Part shown: in pieces, positions 46,901 through 57,856 of the stretch
Layout of the letters: every line of letters starts with the position of its first letter
How positions within the stretch are numbered: position 1 is the first letter of the stretch
NCBI GenBank assembly: GCA_015847255.1
Contig: JADLZK010008433.1
Location: forward strand, 124,001 to 188,000
Length of the DNA: 64,000 bases
Source: Hyparrhenia diplandra
Lineage: Eukaryota > Streptophyta > Magnoliopsida > Poales > Poaceae
Direction: 5' to 3'
Program-made: the position numbers and the translations under genes
The notes under the pieces: model-generated
The model's database searches: none
Seen by the model: only the letters and a program-made list of their open reading frames with translations
What the model was told of the DNA's origin: nothing

Positions 46901-47968
46901 ACAGCCACAAGCCGATAAATGGGACGGCTTGATTCACACCCCGTTGGGTTGAGGTATAATTTGGAGCCAAGGTGGCCGGAGTAGGCAAACGATATATCGA
47001 GAGCTAACTCGGATGCTAGGTGATCTTCCGAGGTCAGGTTGGCGTGGTTGCTTTGTGATCCTCCACGTAAAACAATTGGCGCGGTGCTAGGTGCACAGAT
47101 TTATGATTATGATTATGTGGTGTGTATTGAAGCCACATGGGCGTGGTGTGTATTGAAGCCACGTCGGGCGTAGTGTGTATTGCAAATACGCGGACGTAGT
47201 GTGTATTGAAGCTACGTCTAGGATGATGCGTCATCCTTCCAACCCCCGAGAAGTCGTGGTGAAGATTATACCAATATACCTAGGGTAGCACCCAAGCGGG
47301 TACGGATCTCGTTAGGCCTGTTGGAACCAAAACCGGATGGGGAAGACTGTGCCTATCGTGTGGGGAAATTGTACAACCTCTGCAGAGTTTACTGAATCTA
47401 TTCGAATAACCACGTCCTTGGAATGGGCGAATGCTAGGCATGAACATCTATGATTAGCTATAACTAACCTTTTGTGATATGTGAAGGTGATGATATATGA
47501 TAACCCCGGGAACTAGCGAGAGCAGTTTTAGAGACTCGCTAGGGCCCAAACCCCTAATTTACCAAACCACCCCCTGGTTTGGACTTCCGAAAGTACCTTT
47601 GTACTCACCCCTCTTTTTTACAGATATCGGCACATCCAAAGGTAAGATCGTTGTCAAGGTAAACGATCGGCGTTAAGAGGGAATCCGGAGAGGCGTTTGC
47701 TTAAGAAGAAGATGTAGTTGCCAAGGGTTTCCGTCCGTGCTCAAGATGCCCTGTGGAGTATGAGGCAACAAATCATAGTTAATCCACCGCTTTCGGTTGG
47801 CTAACTCTCGATAAAATATTCGCCATTGTAAGACTTTCTAATCCTATATTATTAAAGCTCGGATTTCTATTATATCCGCATGCCATTATCTAACACTAAT
47901 GACCGTATTTGTGCGTGATCCTGGCGCAAATACGAGAGGTTAACGACCCATTAAAAGTGGGCGTGACA
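43979..47968 (+). repeat. Solo LTR, 3990 bp, probably Tekay-type chromovirus
   Basis: Starts TGTAACACCCGTGTTTTTGC and ends AGTGGGCGTGACA, the usual form of long grass Ty3/gypsy LTRs. The 5-bp flanks are TGCGG (43974-43978) and GGCGG (47969-47973), a target repeat with one mismatch. A TATA box CCTATAAATAGCC lies at 45429. No primer site, polyprotein or second LTR is present, so it is probably the product of LTR-LTR recombination. Length and termini fit Tekay-like chromoviruses (3-4 kb LTRs); the lineage is inference. Many GC-rich open frames at 44700-46100 overlap on both strands and are not genes. Confidence 0.75.
45433..45440 (+). promoter_or_regulatory. TATA box of the solo LTR
   Basis: TATAAATA inside a GC-rich region, in a typical position for the U3/R border of a long LTR. 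It could still start transcripts outward into unit 5. Confidence 0.5.
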
Positions 47969-48480
47969 GGCGGGCGATCGGATCCCGCGCCGGATCCCCG
48001 CCGCCGAGAGGAGGGAAGGAGCTCGCCCGCCGGATCCCGCGACCCCCGCCGCCGGGATGGGAGGCCCGGCCGCCGCCGCCGGGATGGAGTGGGGAAGGGA
48101 TGGGTTCATTTGGCCGGGAAGAAGGGGTAAGGGAGAGGGCTCGGGCTCCATCGGTGAGTGAAGAGAGGGTGAGGGAGTGGATCGAAAGTGAAGGGAGAGA
48201 GATGAAGTCCGAATCAAACCCTAAGGTGTTCCTCTTTCTATATATATGCACCCGATTTTTGGGCTGTTTTTTTTTTGGGCTTTTGGGCCGGCGGCTTGGG
48301 CCACATTAACCGAGACCGCCACGGTAAAATCGATTTATCGTGGCGGTTATTAAAACTGCCACGGTTAATAAATAAAGACCGCCACGGTTAATTGAGGTAT
48401 TAACCGTGGCGGTTTTCTAAATGCCCGCCACGGAAAATCTTTTCCAAGTGCCTCGTAAAATCAATTCTGTAGTTGTGTTA

Positions 48481-48954
48481 GTATTGACTAGATTCCATCC
48501 TACTTAAGCTTAACCCCCAAATAAGTTGTTGTATTCATATGAATTCTTTTTGGCGCATCATGCAGAAATGCAGGTTGTAGATACAAAATGCTATGCAGCA
48601 AAACTTAAGAATATCAAAGTAAGAACACTACTCTTCAATTACACCAGGACTGATACTTTTCATCCTACATTAACAATAAAAATCAATAATCGTGTACAAA
48701 GTGCAGGGCTGAATCTCTTTACCTCTACGAAACAAAAGTAGGTAGTCTCATGACCTGTCTCATTATGCATCTAAATAAACAACACCACTTCAGACGGACA
48801 TCCGACGCTAAAAGTTATCTTTACCGATGGATTATCCGACACATCAGAATAACTTCAATCTCTAATTTCCTATATCACTCTCTAACACAGCGAAGGTCTA
48901 AAGTACTTGCATTGTTGTACATAGTGGCAGTGTACTTCTTTTTTTGCGCTTGCA
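48481..48954. repeat. Unit 4 3' spacer, end
   Basis: Continues the spacer after the CACTA element: GTATTGACTAGATTCCATCCT, AAACTTAAGAATATCAAAGTAA. Parallel to 35612-35920 and 61335-61790. Non-coding. Confidence 0.6.
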
Positions 48955-51309
48955 CATTTGATCAAAAGAGAAATAATCTACAAATGCACGGATACCGATG
49001 TAGCACTTCACCCGGGAGGGGGTTGTAAATATCAAATCCATAGGGAGAATGGTGAGAAAGTGGATGGGGCTTTGGGTGGATCCCGAGTAGCTAAACAAGG
49101 ACTGAGAGGATATAGGTAAGGGAGTTAACTATGGTTGTCTAATTGTTTCTCTTGCAAGCTATGTTGTTATTGTTCCTATGGAGACATTATTCATAAGGAA
49201 AGACACTAGCAAAGAGCCAAGTAGGTATGAATCTCGAATTAGTTACCGGATTAACTAATTCTTTCTCTCCATTATGAAATTGTAGTTAGTAATTGTTTCT
49301 CTACACTATTGAAATTTTACAATGTCAAAACAGAGGTTGAATGGATTGGCAACATTATGCATTGAGAAGCAATTGTTGGATGAGATTGATATTGAAACCA
49401 TCATCAATGACTTCGAATCAAGGAATGCTAGAAGAAATTTTTTAAGGTAATTTAATTTGTATACAAATTATTCCATATGAATATTGCTTTTGCATTCGGT
49501 TAACTTCTTATTAAAAAAAACATTTTGGATATGTGTATCTATATACTACCAATATGTGCACTAGTAGTATTATCATGTATAATGAATTCATGCTCGCCCC
49601 TGGGTAAGAGGTCTTGCTTATATATGGGTCTTGGATCAATCATCGTGGTCCTTAGATTAAACCGACCTTGATCAATGGCTAAGATGTAATCTTGAAGGCG
49701 GTGGAGAATTGACCTAGGAGTATATGGAGGTCGATAGGTGGACCTAGACATGGTCGAGCTCTGCCGGGGCTCGACGGAGCCCCCCTCTCTCGACAAGTGG
49801 GTCTAAGCTTTAGGGTCACGTCTTCTGGTGTCTTCTAGATCTTTCTTTCATAGGTGACACTTTGGAATATGCTCCGGATAAGTATTCTTTGAATATTCCT
49901 TGTCTTTTTTTTCCTATTTAATCTTTGAAAATACATAGAATCACCAATACTCATAGAAATTTTTAGTTTAAATCTTAGTTCTATGTTTTGTGACCATTTA
50001 TATGCATTTATTATGTCATGTTGAAGGTTGATAATGAGTGTTAACTAGCATCAATAGACGCGACTAGGGCTTGGGATTGGGGAGAGAGAGAGAGAGAGGT
50101 ACTTGGATTGAGAGTAGAGAGCATGCTAGGGGTAAAAGCCTTTCAACTATTCCTTTCTTGATTCCAACATAAACGATTACATGCCTAGTATTTGTAGTCA
50201 CAAAGAAGACTTGACTCCTAAGCAAATTTGGAGTTCCTTATAGGATTTGATTCTCCTTTCCTAAAAACTCAAACCCGATTACTTAACTAATGATTCGTTA
50301 ACTAACCACCTTGGGCCCTTGCTTGCTCACTTGTTTGGTGATGGTGGCATCGGTGCTAGGGCACCCCCCCCCCCCGCTTGTGTCCTTGTTGGCTCAATTA
50401 TTCCATCAAGGGCGGTGCCCGTGTTGTGCATGTGATAGCCCGCAAAGATTATATTAGGGCTTAAGCAAAGCACGCAAAGGCTCGTGTTTCGTAGTCTTTT
50501 GTTGATGCATCAAAATATGTGGTGTGGTTTAACATATTTTTTTTCTTGACATGTCATGGTAAAATGAATGTAGGCATGGACCCCTGTTGTATTCCAAAGG
50601 CGAGAATTTTTTGATATGTTCATTTTGATTGTTGTAACCGACACCACTGCCGGGCGCTTGCCCTAGCGAGCCCTTGTCGGGGATCATTGTCGCCACTCCC
50701 GCGGCCACTGCTTCCTGCCATCATGCTAGCTAGTGGCTCGCTTCCCAAACCCTAGGAGAGGATTAGGACTGCTACAACTTGTATCCGAAGCCACACGACC
50801 ATCAACTCCTTGCAATCCCTTCCTATCTAGCTATCGACCGTCGCAATCAACTCCATGAAAAACTAAGGCGCCATTATTGTCGTCTCAGCTAGATATGGTC
50901 ATTCCTGCACAAGATCCACCGCTGGAAGATGGATCCACTTTGTAGATGACCATAAGATAGTGGGACGCCAAGTAGGAGATGGAAGGGATTGCGATTGCCA
51001 CTGTCCTAGCATGACACAGCTGTCATTAAGGGTGCATATGATGCGCGATAGGCCTTGCCATTTTGGAAAGAGGTGTGTATGGGCGAGAGAGCTAAAGGCT
51101 ATGCCATGGGCTACGAGGTCATGGCGCATGGCCAATCAGTAGGAGTGGGAATTGAGTATTGACATAGCCATGAAATTTAAGAAAGCACTGCAGAACATTA
51201 GACTTAATTTGCACATAAGGGGAAGGTCAAGATATAATGTGTGAAATCATGAACTAAAACAAGATAGTATTTGAAACCAGAAAAACTAACTGATGGTGTG
51301 GTTTGATGG
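48955..51309. repeat. Unit 5 5' spacer (copy of 36061-38479)
   Basis: Co-linear with the U4 spacer, with small indels only. Examples are a (GA)n expansion at 50083 and a C run at 50365. The junction with U4 is the head-to-tail join of the segmental duplication. Confidence 0.65.
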
Positions 51310-51630
51310 AGACTAACTGAAGAAGAATAAGGAAAAGGTAATCAGGCGTTTTTGACTAACTGGCTAGCTTCACAAGTCCGTGAGGATAGTTTAATGGAGA
51401 CGAAGTCGAGACCGCTCAGCATCTTGCGAAGTATGTCGTCCTGGATGTTGGTGCCACAAGTTGACGGTGGGTGTGGTGGTGACCAGACCACAGGTGATGA
51501 GGAAGCCTAAGGATGCAGCTCGCCATTGTTGTTACGCTAGATCCGTTCATGTGGGAAGGTCCTTGACAAAAATACCAAATTAATGGATCGAGCTCAACAG
51601 AGACATTGTTGTCGCGAGTAAGCGGCGAAC
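51310..51630 (-). pseudogene. Ty1-copia pol fragment, U5
   Basis: The minus strand reads TRDNNVSVELDPLIWYFC, then an LP..LWSGHHHTHRQLVAPT-like stretch. This is the same GAG-pre-integrase scrap as in the other units with different frame damage. It ends at a LARC-like stretch next to the integrase zinc-finger remnant. Confidence 0.6.
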
Positions 51631-51976
51631 GGAGATACAAGCATGGCGAGCGCGAGGGAGAAGCTTGGGATGAAGAATCCACTCTAACTAATACCATGTA
51701 GAAATAGAGGCAACAAATGTTTGTGTTGATCACATAAATTTTATACCAGTTTACACGCAGTTGCTAACAGCCTACACTCGGAGCCTAGAATGTGCGTGTG
51801 TGGAGTGGACATCCTAGGGTGGACTCGGTGTGTGCGTGAATTATCGTTGCCGGTAACTTGTGCGCCAATCCTCAACAAGGGCTCAAGCATAAATCAGAGA
51901 AACTTCTTTCATAGTCTTTTATTGACGCAATAAAATATGTGGTCTCATATGATTTTTTTTTTTAACATGTTTCCTG
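51631..51976. repeat. Unit 5 spacer
   Basis: Counterpart of 38771-39127, with GAATGTGCGTGTGTGGAGTGG and CTCAACAAGGGCTCAAGC. Non-coding. Confidence 0.55.
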
Positions 51977-52315
51977 GTAAAATGAATGTAGGCCCGTACC
52001 CAAGTTGTATTCCTCCTGTGGGAAAAACCTTTTTTGATTTGCATATTTATGTTGTTGGTGTGTCAGCAAGATATTGCACATTTATCTTATAGATGGGCAA
52101 AATGAATATAGGCGCATATCCATAGTTGTATTCGATCGAGAAGGAGAAATCTTTTTTGATCTGCACATTTATATTGCTATATCTACAAGATATCTACACA
52201 TTTATTTTATAGATGGGAAAAATCAAAGTAAGCGGGTATCCACAGTTGTGTATTATAGCAGGAGAAATCTTTTATGATCTGCACAATTATGGTTCTAGCT
52301 GTGTCATCAAGATAC
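51977..52315 (+). repeat. Degenerate tandem repeat upstream of U5 TATA box
   Basis: Three copies of about 110 bp, nearly identical to 39128-39465, starting at AAATGAATGTAGGCC (51979), AAATGAATATAGGCG (52099) and AAATCAAAGTAAGCG (52219). Confidence 0.8.
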
Positions 52316-52356
52316 CTCTGACCTAATTCCCTTGTTATGAGCCCAACAAATTACCC

Positions 52357-52363
52357 TATAAAA
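52357..52363 (+). promoter_or_regulatory. TATA box of U5
   Basis: TATAAAA in CCCTATAAAATGACTCCT, the same context and distance as in U4. Confidence 0.55.
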
Positions 52364-53987
52364 TGACTCCTGCAGTGTCTCCAACGTTGCCATTGTGACA
52401 CACAGCCCTGGTGAGGCCGGGCCGGCCGTCTGGATGGCGGCGTTTGTAGCCGTGGCCATCCTGCGGAGTTATGCCATGACTGACTCCTCGTCGAGGAAGT
52501 TGGACCTGGAGGAGTTCCTAGATGGGCGCATCACCAAGCTGAAGATGTTTGTCATATGCCGAAGGCTGCCAACGACAAGCTGCCACCACCATGTAGAAAG
52601 ATGAGAATACCAGGCCAAGACCCGGCCTCGAGGTGGACACGTCTCCGTTTTTACCGTGGGCATCCGATGTTGATCAGGAGGTCGGCGTTTCCGCCGTACA
52701 TGCTGTCCTCGTCAAATATATACCGGCTCCATCCCAACCCTAGCTCTCCCGTGAATCTCCTCCCTCCTCCTTCTCACGGCGGCGGCGCGGGCGCGGGCAT
52801 CGCAGCCGAGGCCGCCCAGCCTAGCAGCGGCGGGCTCGGGCTCTCAAAGAGGCTCCGGCGCGGTGCGCAGGCTAGGGCGGCAGCGCGGCGCCCTAGCGAG
52901 GCCCACCAAGACAGCCGTGCGCGCGGCGGCGCGAGGCGAGCGCGCCCGACACCCCCCGCGGGGCGCTGGTGGCCCCTAGGGCGTCCCAAGACGCGGAGGC
53001 TCCGGCGCACAGCGCACGCAGTGAAGCTTCCTCCCACCCTCCTCCTCTTTCCTTTGCCGGTGCCAGCCGTCGATCTGCCTGCTCCCTTCTTTTGCCGGGT
53101 CGATCCGCGGTCTCCATCGCCGGATCGAAAGTGCCCTCATGGTCGGATCGGTCCTCCCGTGCTTGCGGGGTGGGCACACACAAAGTCGGGCCGAGGGTGG
53201 GCCAGGCCATGGCGGTGCCCTCGCTGGACCGTTGTCGCCCAAACCTCGCACGGTAAGTGTTTGATGAAATGCTCGCGACGGTATTACTGCTGGCTGTGGT
53301 GAGGGCCGTCACCGCCGCTGTGGGGTGCCGGTCGATGGGCCATACATTGTTGTTATGGGTTGCGGATGTGTCGGCTGCGGCACCAATGTGAGGGAGAACG
53401 GGCGCAGCGGGCCTCGTGAGGTGCCGCGTCGTCCGGTCGGTGGCGGCGAGGCGTCGGTGGGTGTTCGGTGGGATGCTACACCGTAGGTGTTTGGTGGAAT
53501 GCTCGCGGATGCTGTTTGTCAGGTCTCCGGTGTGGTGCTGTGAACTGAGTTATCAAATGGTTGTGTTACATGTGGTGGAAAGTAAGTCCCAATTGGTTGA
53601 TTTTTTTTTTTTTCATTCATCAGTGGTAATCCCATGGTATTCAAGTAAATCAGCATGTTCTGAACATCCATGCTTTCAGAAACTCAATACCAAAATAGTT
53701 TTTTGCTTTCTTCCAAGTTGCAGTATATGTGAGTCACTGCAGTCAAATGGCCTGCTTTTTTGGCCTCTGTGATCTAATTCTCCTATCCTTTTTGTTTTAT
53801 TACTATATAAATTCTACTACAATCCCGAAACCTAGCTGGATGTCATAGACAAATAAAAACGCTAAAAAAATGTGTTTGGACATTTGCTATTTACTTGAGC
53901 TTATCCTTTACGTTCTGATTGTTTTTACAGTAACAAGCAGTGAAAAGGGCTTGTTTGCTTAACTGTAATGTCTCTGTTGCCTTTGAG

Positions 53988-54089
53988 GGAATCTCCTTCT
54001 CTAGCTTGATGTATGTCACTAAACGCAATATGGCTAATGCTGTTGCAGGCATGACTAAGCATCTGGAACAAGTGCAGAGCTCTCTTGCT
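53988..54089 (+). pseudogene. Captured exon of a DUF1664-family gene
   Basis: The exon lies between an acceptor-like CCTTTGAG and the donor GCT|GTAAGTAC. It encodes GISFSSLMYVTKRNMANAV and then AGMTKHLEQVQSSLA, the well-conserved core of plant DUF1664 proteins (SD(L/V)MYVT.RNMA.AV..MTKHLEQVS.AL). The 102-bp exon is open throughout. No other DUF1664 exon was recognised nearby, so it is a fragment. The biochemical role of DUF1664 proteins is not established. Confidence 0.75.
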
Positions 54090-54092
54090 GTA

Positions 54093-56200
54093 AGTACTAC
54101 CAGCATCCCTTTCCTAGCAAAGTCATTATCTCATTTTCCTTTATTATTCAGAATGACAACATAGTCCTCTGTGACAATAGATAATGATACTCTTTATGCT
54201 CATATTTAGGTGACTTTTTTTCCCCTGAACGCATAGGACAGTTGTGGTTCATTGCATTAAGTAAGAACAAAGTTTAGTTACAAAGCACCCAAAGTGAAAA
54301 TGAAAATTAAATTCTGAAATAGACCACATGCCACTGAAAATATCAGGAACAACCAACAACAGAGCAACTCAAGGACGGCAGACAGAGGCCTAACCATGTC
54401 TAATAAATTTAGGTGACTTGAGTAGTAAATTTGGTGGATGCTGAATTGCAATTTAACAGAAGTATTATCTCAACAAAAAATGTTATATTTTCTTGAACTA
54501 ACTTTAGAGATTTGTAGTAACTTTTTGAGATTTGTAGTCCTGAGTTATAAACAAGCCTTGATCTCATCGTTTATTTTTCATAAATAGCTGTATGATTAGA
54601 TATTATCAAGGATTTCTAATTTTGAAAAATTGAAGGATACGATTCAATTTAATGCATTTTTATGATTAAATGGGTCTCCAACACAGATTTCAAAATGCGG
54701 ACTCTCTCCCTTGCTCCTCCTCTCCTTGGATTGCAGGCACCGAAGTTGAGTGTCAGTACGTGCTTCTCACCGTTCTTTTCTAGATCGATCTGGGGCTTCG
54801 ATTGCTGAATCCATTCGTTTTGATTGGCGATTCAGTTTTGAGGAGGAGCTGTTCGAGGTGAGCCATGGGAACCTCCATCTCCAGAGATATTTTGATTGGC
54901 CATTCATTTTGGAGGTACGGTTGGCTGCTGCTTCGTCTGAATTCTGTAGCTTTAAGTTTGCTTCGCCGAAATTGGTTGCATGTGTGGTCTGATGATATTT
55001 GGAGGATGGTTCTAATGTGTTTTGGAATCAACGACCTTAGTGGTTTAGGCTTCCTCCTAGCTGCATCAATTCTAGAGAAAAAAGAACTTTTTAGACCTAA
55101 TTCGGCTACAAAGCATTAGATGCAACAAAAGATAGACGTTTTGCCCAACACAGATCTATGGTGATGGTTTTAGTTACAGGCACTAATGGTTTGCAGTGGT
55201 TGTATATTTGCTTACAAGATTTGGTCAATAAATAGCCTTGTTGAGGGTTGATGCTACATGTGCTGGTGATTTGTCGTGGCTATATATTTTCTTTCAGAAT
55301 TTAGTTCGGATATGTAGGCGAAGAACTGCAGGACACTGTGTGTGGATCCTTAATTCTATATTAGTTTAGTTGACGGTTCAGTTTTTATGACCGTGGGTAG
55401 GAATTTTATTCTTTTATTATAATTGAGTGATTAGCATATTCACTCTTTCCTTACTCCATGATTAGAAACAATGATCCGTATTCAGCTCAAATAGCAGCAA
55501 CTCCTTTTCATTTATTCTCTGTATATTCGGTTTGTTTCTTGGATTAGGATATAGAGCATTGATAAGGTTTCATATGTGTGCCTTTGCTTTTTAGGTTGGG
55601 CATAGTTTCATTTGTAGATCTTTATGAATTTTCAGTTTACCATTCTTTCAGTTTTCTCAGCCTAAATGAACCAAGCTTAGGTACTATCATGAGCCACATA
55701 GGTGTAAGTCTCTATGCTGTTTTTTAGATATATAGTGTTAGGTAGGTTGCAGAGCTATCCCATTAGACGATTAATTGAGCAATTATTAATTTATTATGTA
55801 GACTGCTATAAGAAAATTTCTATGATGTGATTACAGTGTTCTCTACCCATTGGGGCGATTATTGAGCAAAACATGAATGGCTCCTATTGAATAGTTTTTC
55901 CTGCAGAAAACTTTGCTAGGCTAAAAAATTTGACCCTCTGTTTTATTAATTGGGAAGCTAAGACTTTAGGCAATAATACTGAACGTGTACTGCCGAAAGG
56001 AAAACAAAAGACAATGTAGGGTGTATAATTCATTCTTGTTTTTAAATTGGCGTATTTTTTGCAATATAATATTTATAGACTGTTGCGTTCTTCTTATTGC
56101 ATACTTTCATATTTTTCACTTTGTTAATTTGTGGAGAAGAGCAAATTGGTTCTGAAACTCAATTCAATTGCATTTTTCCTTGCCTTTCAGTCTAATGGCT
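54093..56200. other. AT-rich intron-like sequence within the captured segment
   Basis: No coding domain is recognised. 54720-54760 has an acceptor-like TTGGATTGCAG and a short open stretch. The rest is T-rich, like plant introns. 54220-54410 contains an A-rich tract without clear element ends. Confidence 0.35.
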
Positions 56201-56221
56201 AATTCTAACAACTATACAGAT

Positions 56222-56500
56222 AAGATGAAGATGGAAGACCACTATGATGGAGAGATGGAACACAGCTGTGGCAGAAAAAATGGATTTGGTAAAAACTCAG
56301 ATATTAAGTCGGCTTCGAAATAGGTGCCATCCAATTCGTCACTCAGGCGAGTTCATCTACCCATTCTGTTGTGGAGGTTTGAGAGGTTGGAATATTTGTG
56401 ATGCTCTACGGCATGCAGCTGGCATCACTGGCTCTTTCGCTGCCAACTGGACAAAGAAAGTGAAGCATTTTGTCTTAGCTAATCCCGTGCTATGCTGTGT
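56222..56500 (+). pseudogene. Captured exon with a zf-XS-like zinc finger
   Basis: After an acceptor-like ACTATACAG, the frame reads RCHPIRHSGEFIYPFCCGG, then DALRHAAGITGSFAANW and KKVKHFVLANP (56330-56490). The order (C/Y)PFC then LLQHA.G.G then KAKH.AL matches the zf-XS domain of SGS3/IDN2/FDM-type RNA-silencing factors. The first Cys of the finger is replaced by Tyr. It is an isolated exon without the XS domain itself, so a captured fragment. Family assignment rests on the spacing of these residues. Confidence 0.6.
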
Positions 56501-56816
56501 ATTGTACCATTTCTGCGATATCATAATTATATGGTACTATATACTCAATGTATTGTTTGTTTGAGACTCATGTCAATTGGAACTCTGCTGAACTAATATA
56601 TGTTTTGATATATTGTAGGCGACCTAAACAAATTTATATCCAATGCTTAATTATCAAATTTCGATGGATATAGTTAGTTTCCCCAATTTACTGAGCTGCG
56701 TGGTCCGCCTCGTGAGTCTGCACATGTGCGTCGTCAAAAACCTGCCTGGCGGGATCAGATCGTTAACAGCGCGCGCTATAGACTAGTACTTTATCTCCGC
56801 AAGGGGGAGCCGCTAT

Positions 56817-57856
56817 TCACTCGGGGCACGAAAAACCGAAAAACTGTACCGAACCGAAAAACCGAGAACCGAACCGAATAATACCGAAACCGAAAAATTC
56901 GGTTCCTGTTCGGTTTTGGGATCCTGGGAACCGAAAATACCGAGGTACATTCGGTTTTCTACCTCGGTAAACCGAAAATACCGATCAGTACCGAACTAAA
57001 CGAGCAGGCAACGAAAATGAAGCGATCACGACTCCCTACGATGCGAAAACCACCAGCCCACCCGGCCACCCCTTCGTAAGGCCCAGCAGCAGCCCAAAAC
57101 TAAACCCTAGGCTCACCGCTCACTCCCCTCACTCCTCAATCCTATCCTCATCCTCACTCCTCAAACCAGCAGCCCAGCCGCCCCGACCGCGACCGCGCAG
57201 CGCCGCAGCCGCCCCGCCCCGCGCCGGGCCGCCGCCGCCCACACCGACGCCCGGCGCCCAAAGCGCGGCGCCCGGATGGCCCCGTTGCGCGCCCCTCGAC
57301 CCGGCGCGCAGTCCCGTTCCCTCGCGCGACGGCGTGAGCGGCGGGGCGACCCCTTCCTCCTCCGCGAGCCTGCGAGGGGCGATGCCTCCTCCGCGCGAGG
57401 CCCGGCCACGGCCAACGGCACGGCGGCGCCGTGACGCCCGTTCCCAGCTCGCAGCGGCTCCTTCCTCCTCTGCAACTCCGTGCGGCGCCGGCGCCGTCCG
57501 CCCGTCCCGGCGCCTCGCCGTGAGGACCGAGGAGGAGCGGCGCCGCGGCGGCGGTGGGAGGCGTGGAGCAGTCCGCCCGGCGTTGATCCCCAGCTTGCAG
57601 CGACTTCTTTGTTCTTTTTCGTTGGATTTTTGGCATCGATTGGTTCTCAATTTGGCTTCTGTTTCGTGTAATTTCTTGTGTTGGATTTGAGTTCGGTTAG
57701 TTCGGTTTATAACCGAACCGAACCGAGAGGAACGAAACCGAATTGCTCGGTTACGCAAATTTCAGGAACCGATCGGTTCTCATTCTTGGAGAACCGAATT
57801 TTACATGTGTACGAGGTACGAACCGATCGGTTCGGTAATACCGAACGCCCCAGTGA
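56817..57856. mobile_element. hAT-like non-autonomous element, 1040 bp, with GAACCGAA repeats
   Basis: The ends TCACTCGGGGC and, reverse-complemented, TCACTGGGGC are flanked by the exact repeat GCCGCTAT (56809-56816 and 57857-57864; extends to 10 bp if GA is counted). The 8-bp target fits hAT. Both subterminal regions (56825-57005 and 57685-57850) are full of ACCGAACC/GGTTCGGT motifs. The core (57170-57600) is extremely GC-rich and resembles a captured CpG-island-like 5' exon. Open frames there overlap on both strands and are not supported as genes. Confidence 0.8.

Larger units (their letters stand above)
43567..48477. mobile_element. Short CACTA-like element (about 0.92 kb) carrying a nested solo LTR
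   Basis: The element begins CACTACTAGATAACCG and ends TCTGTAGTTGTG, flanked by TTA (43564-43566 and 48478-48480). The CACTA start and 3-bp target duplication define the superfamily. The subterminal regions carry repeats of TTTCCGTGGCGG and its complement CCGCCACGG on both sides (43585-43690 and 48318-48435). The undisturbed site CTCGCTCCTTAGTATT is preserved in U3 (35605) and U5 (61331). It has no transposase. The GC-rich central part (43740-43978 and 47969-48130) shares GGATCCC..GCCGCCG blocks across the nested LTR. Confidence 0.88.
52592..56785 (+). mobile_element. 4.2-kb insertion carrying host gene fragments (Helitron-like or other capture element)
   Basis: Compared with the uninterrupted U4 exon (39730-39760), about 4.2 kb is inserted here. 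No long inverted ends and no clear target duplication are seen. The right end has the palindrome AGCGCGCGCT (56768-56777) followed at 56783 by CTAG, then T, as at Helitron 3' ends. The left end does not start with TC, so the class is uncertain. It contains a GC-rich 5'-UTR-like part (52740-53255, with a donor-like GGTAAGTG at 53250), a DUF1664 exon and a zf-XS exon. Fragments of at least two unrelated genes in one element indicate transduplication. Confidence 0.55.

Noticed and set aside
57129..57758. 209-codon minus-strand frame
   Set aside because: Low-complexity Arg/Gly/Ala sequence in the GC-rich core of a hAT-like element; competing frames are equally long on the other strand.
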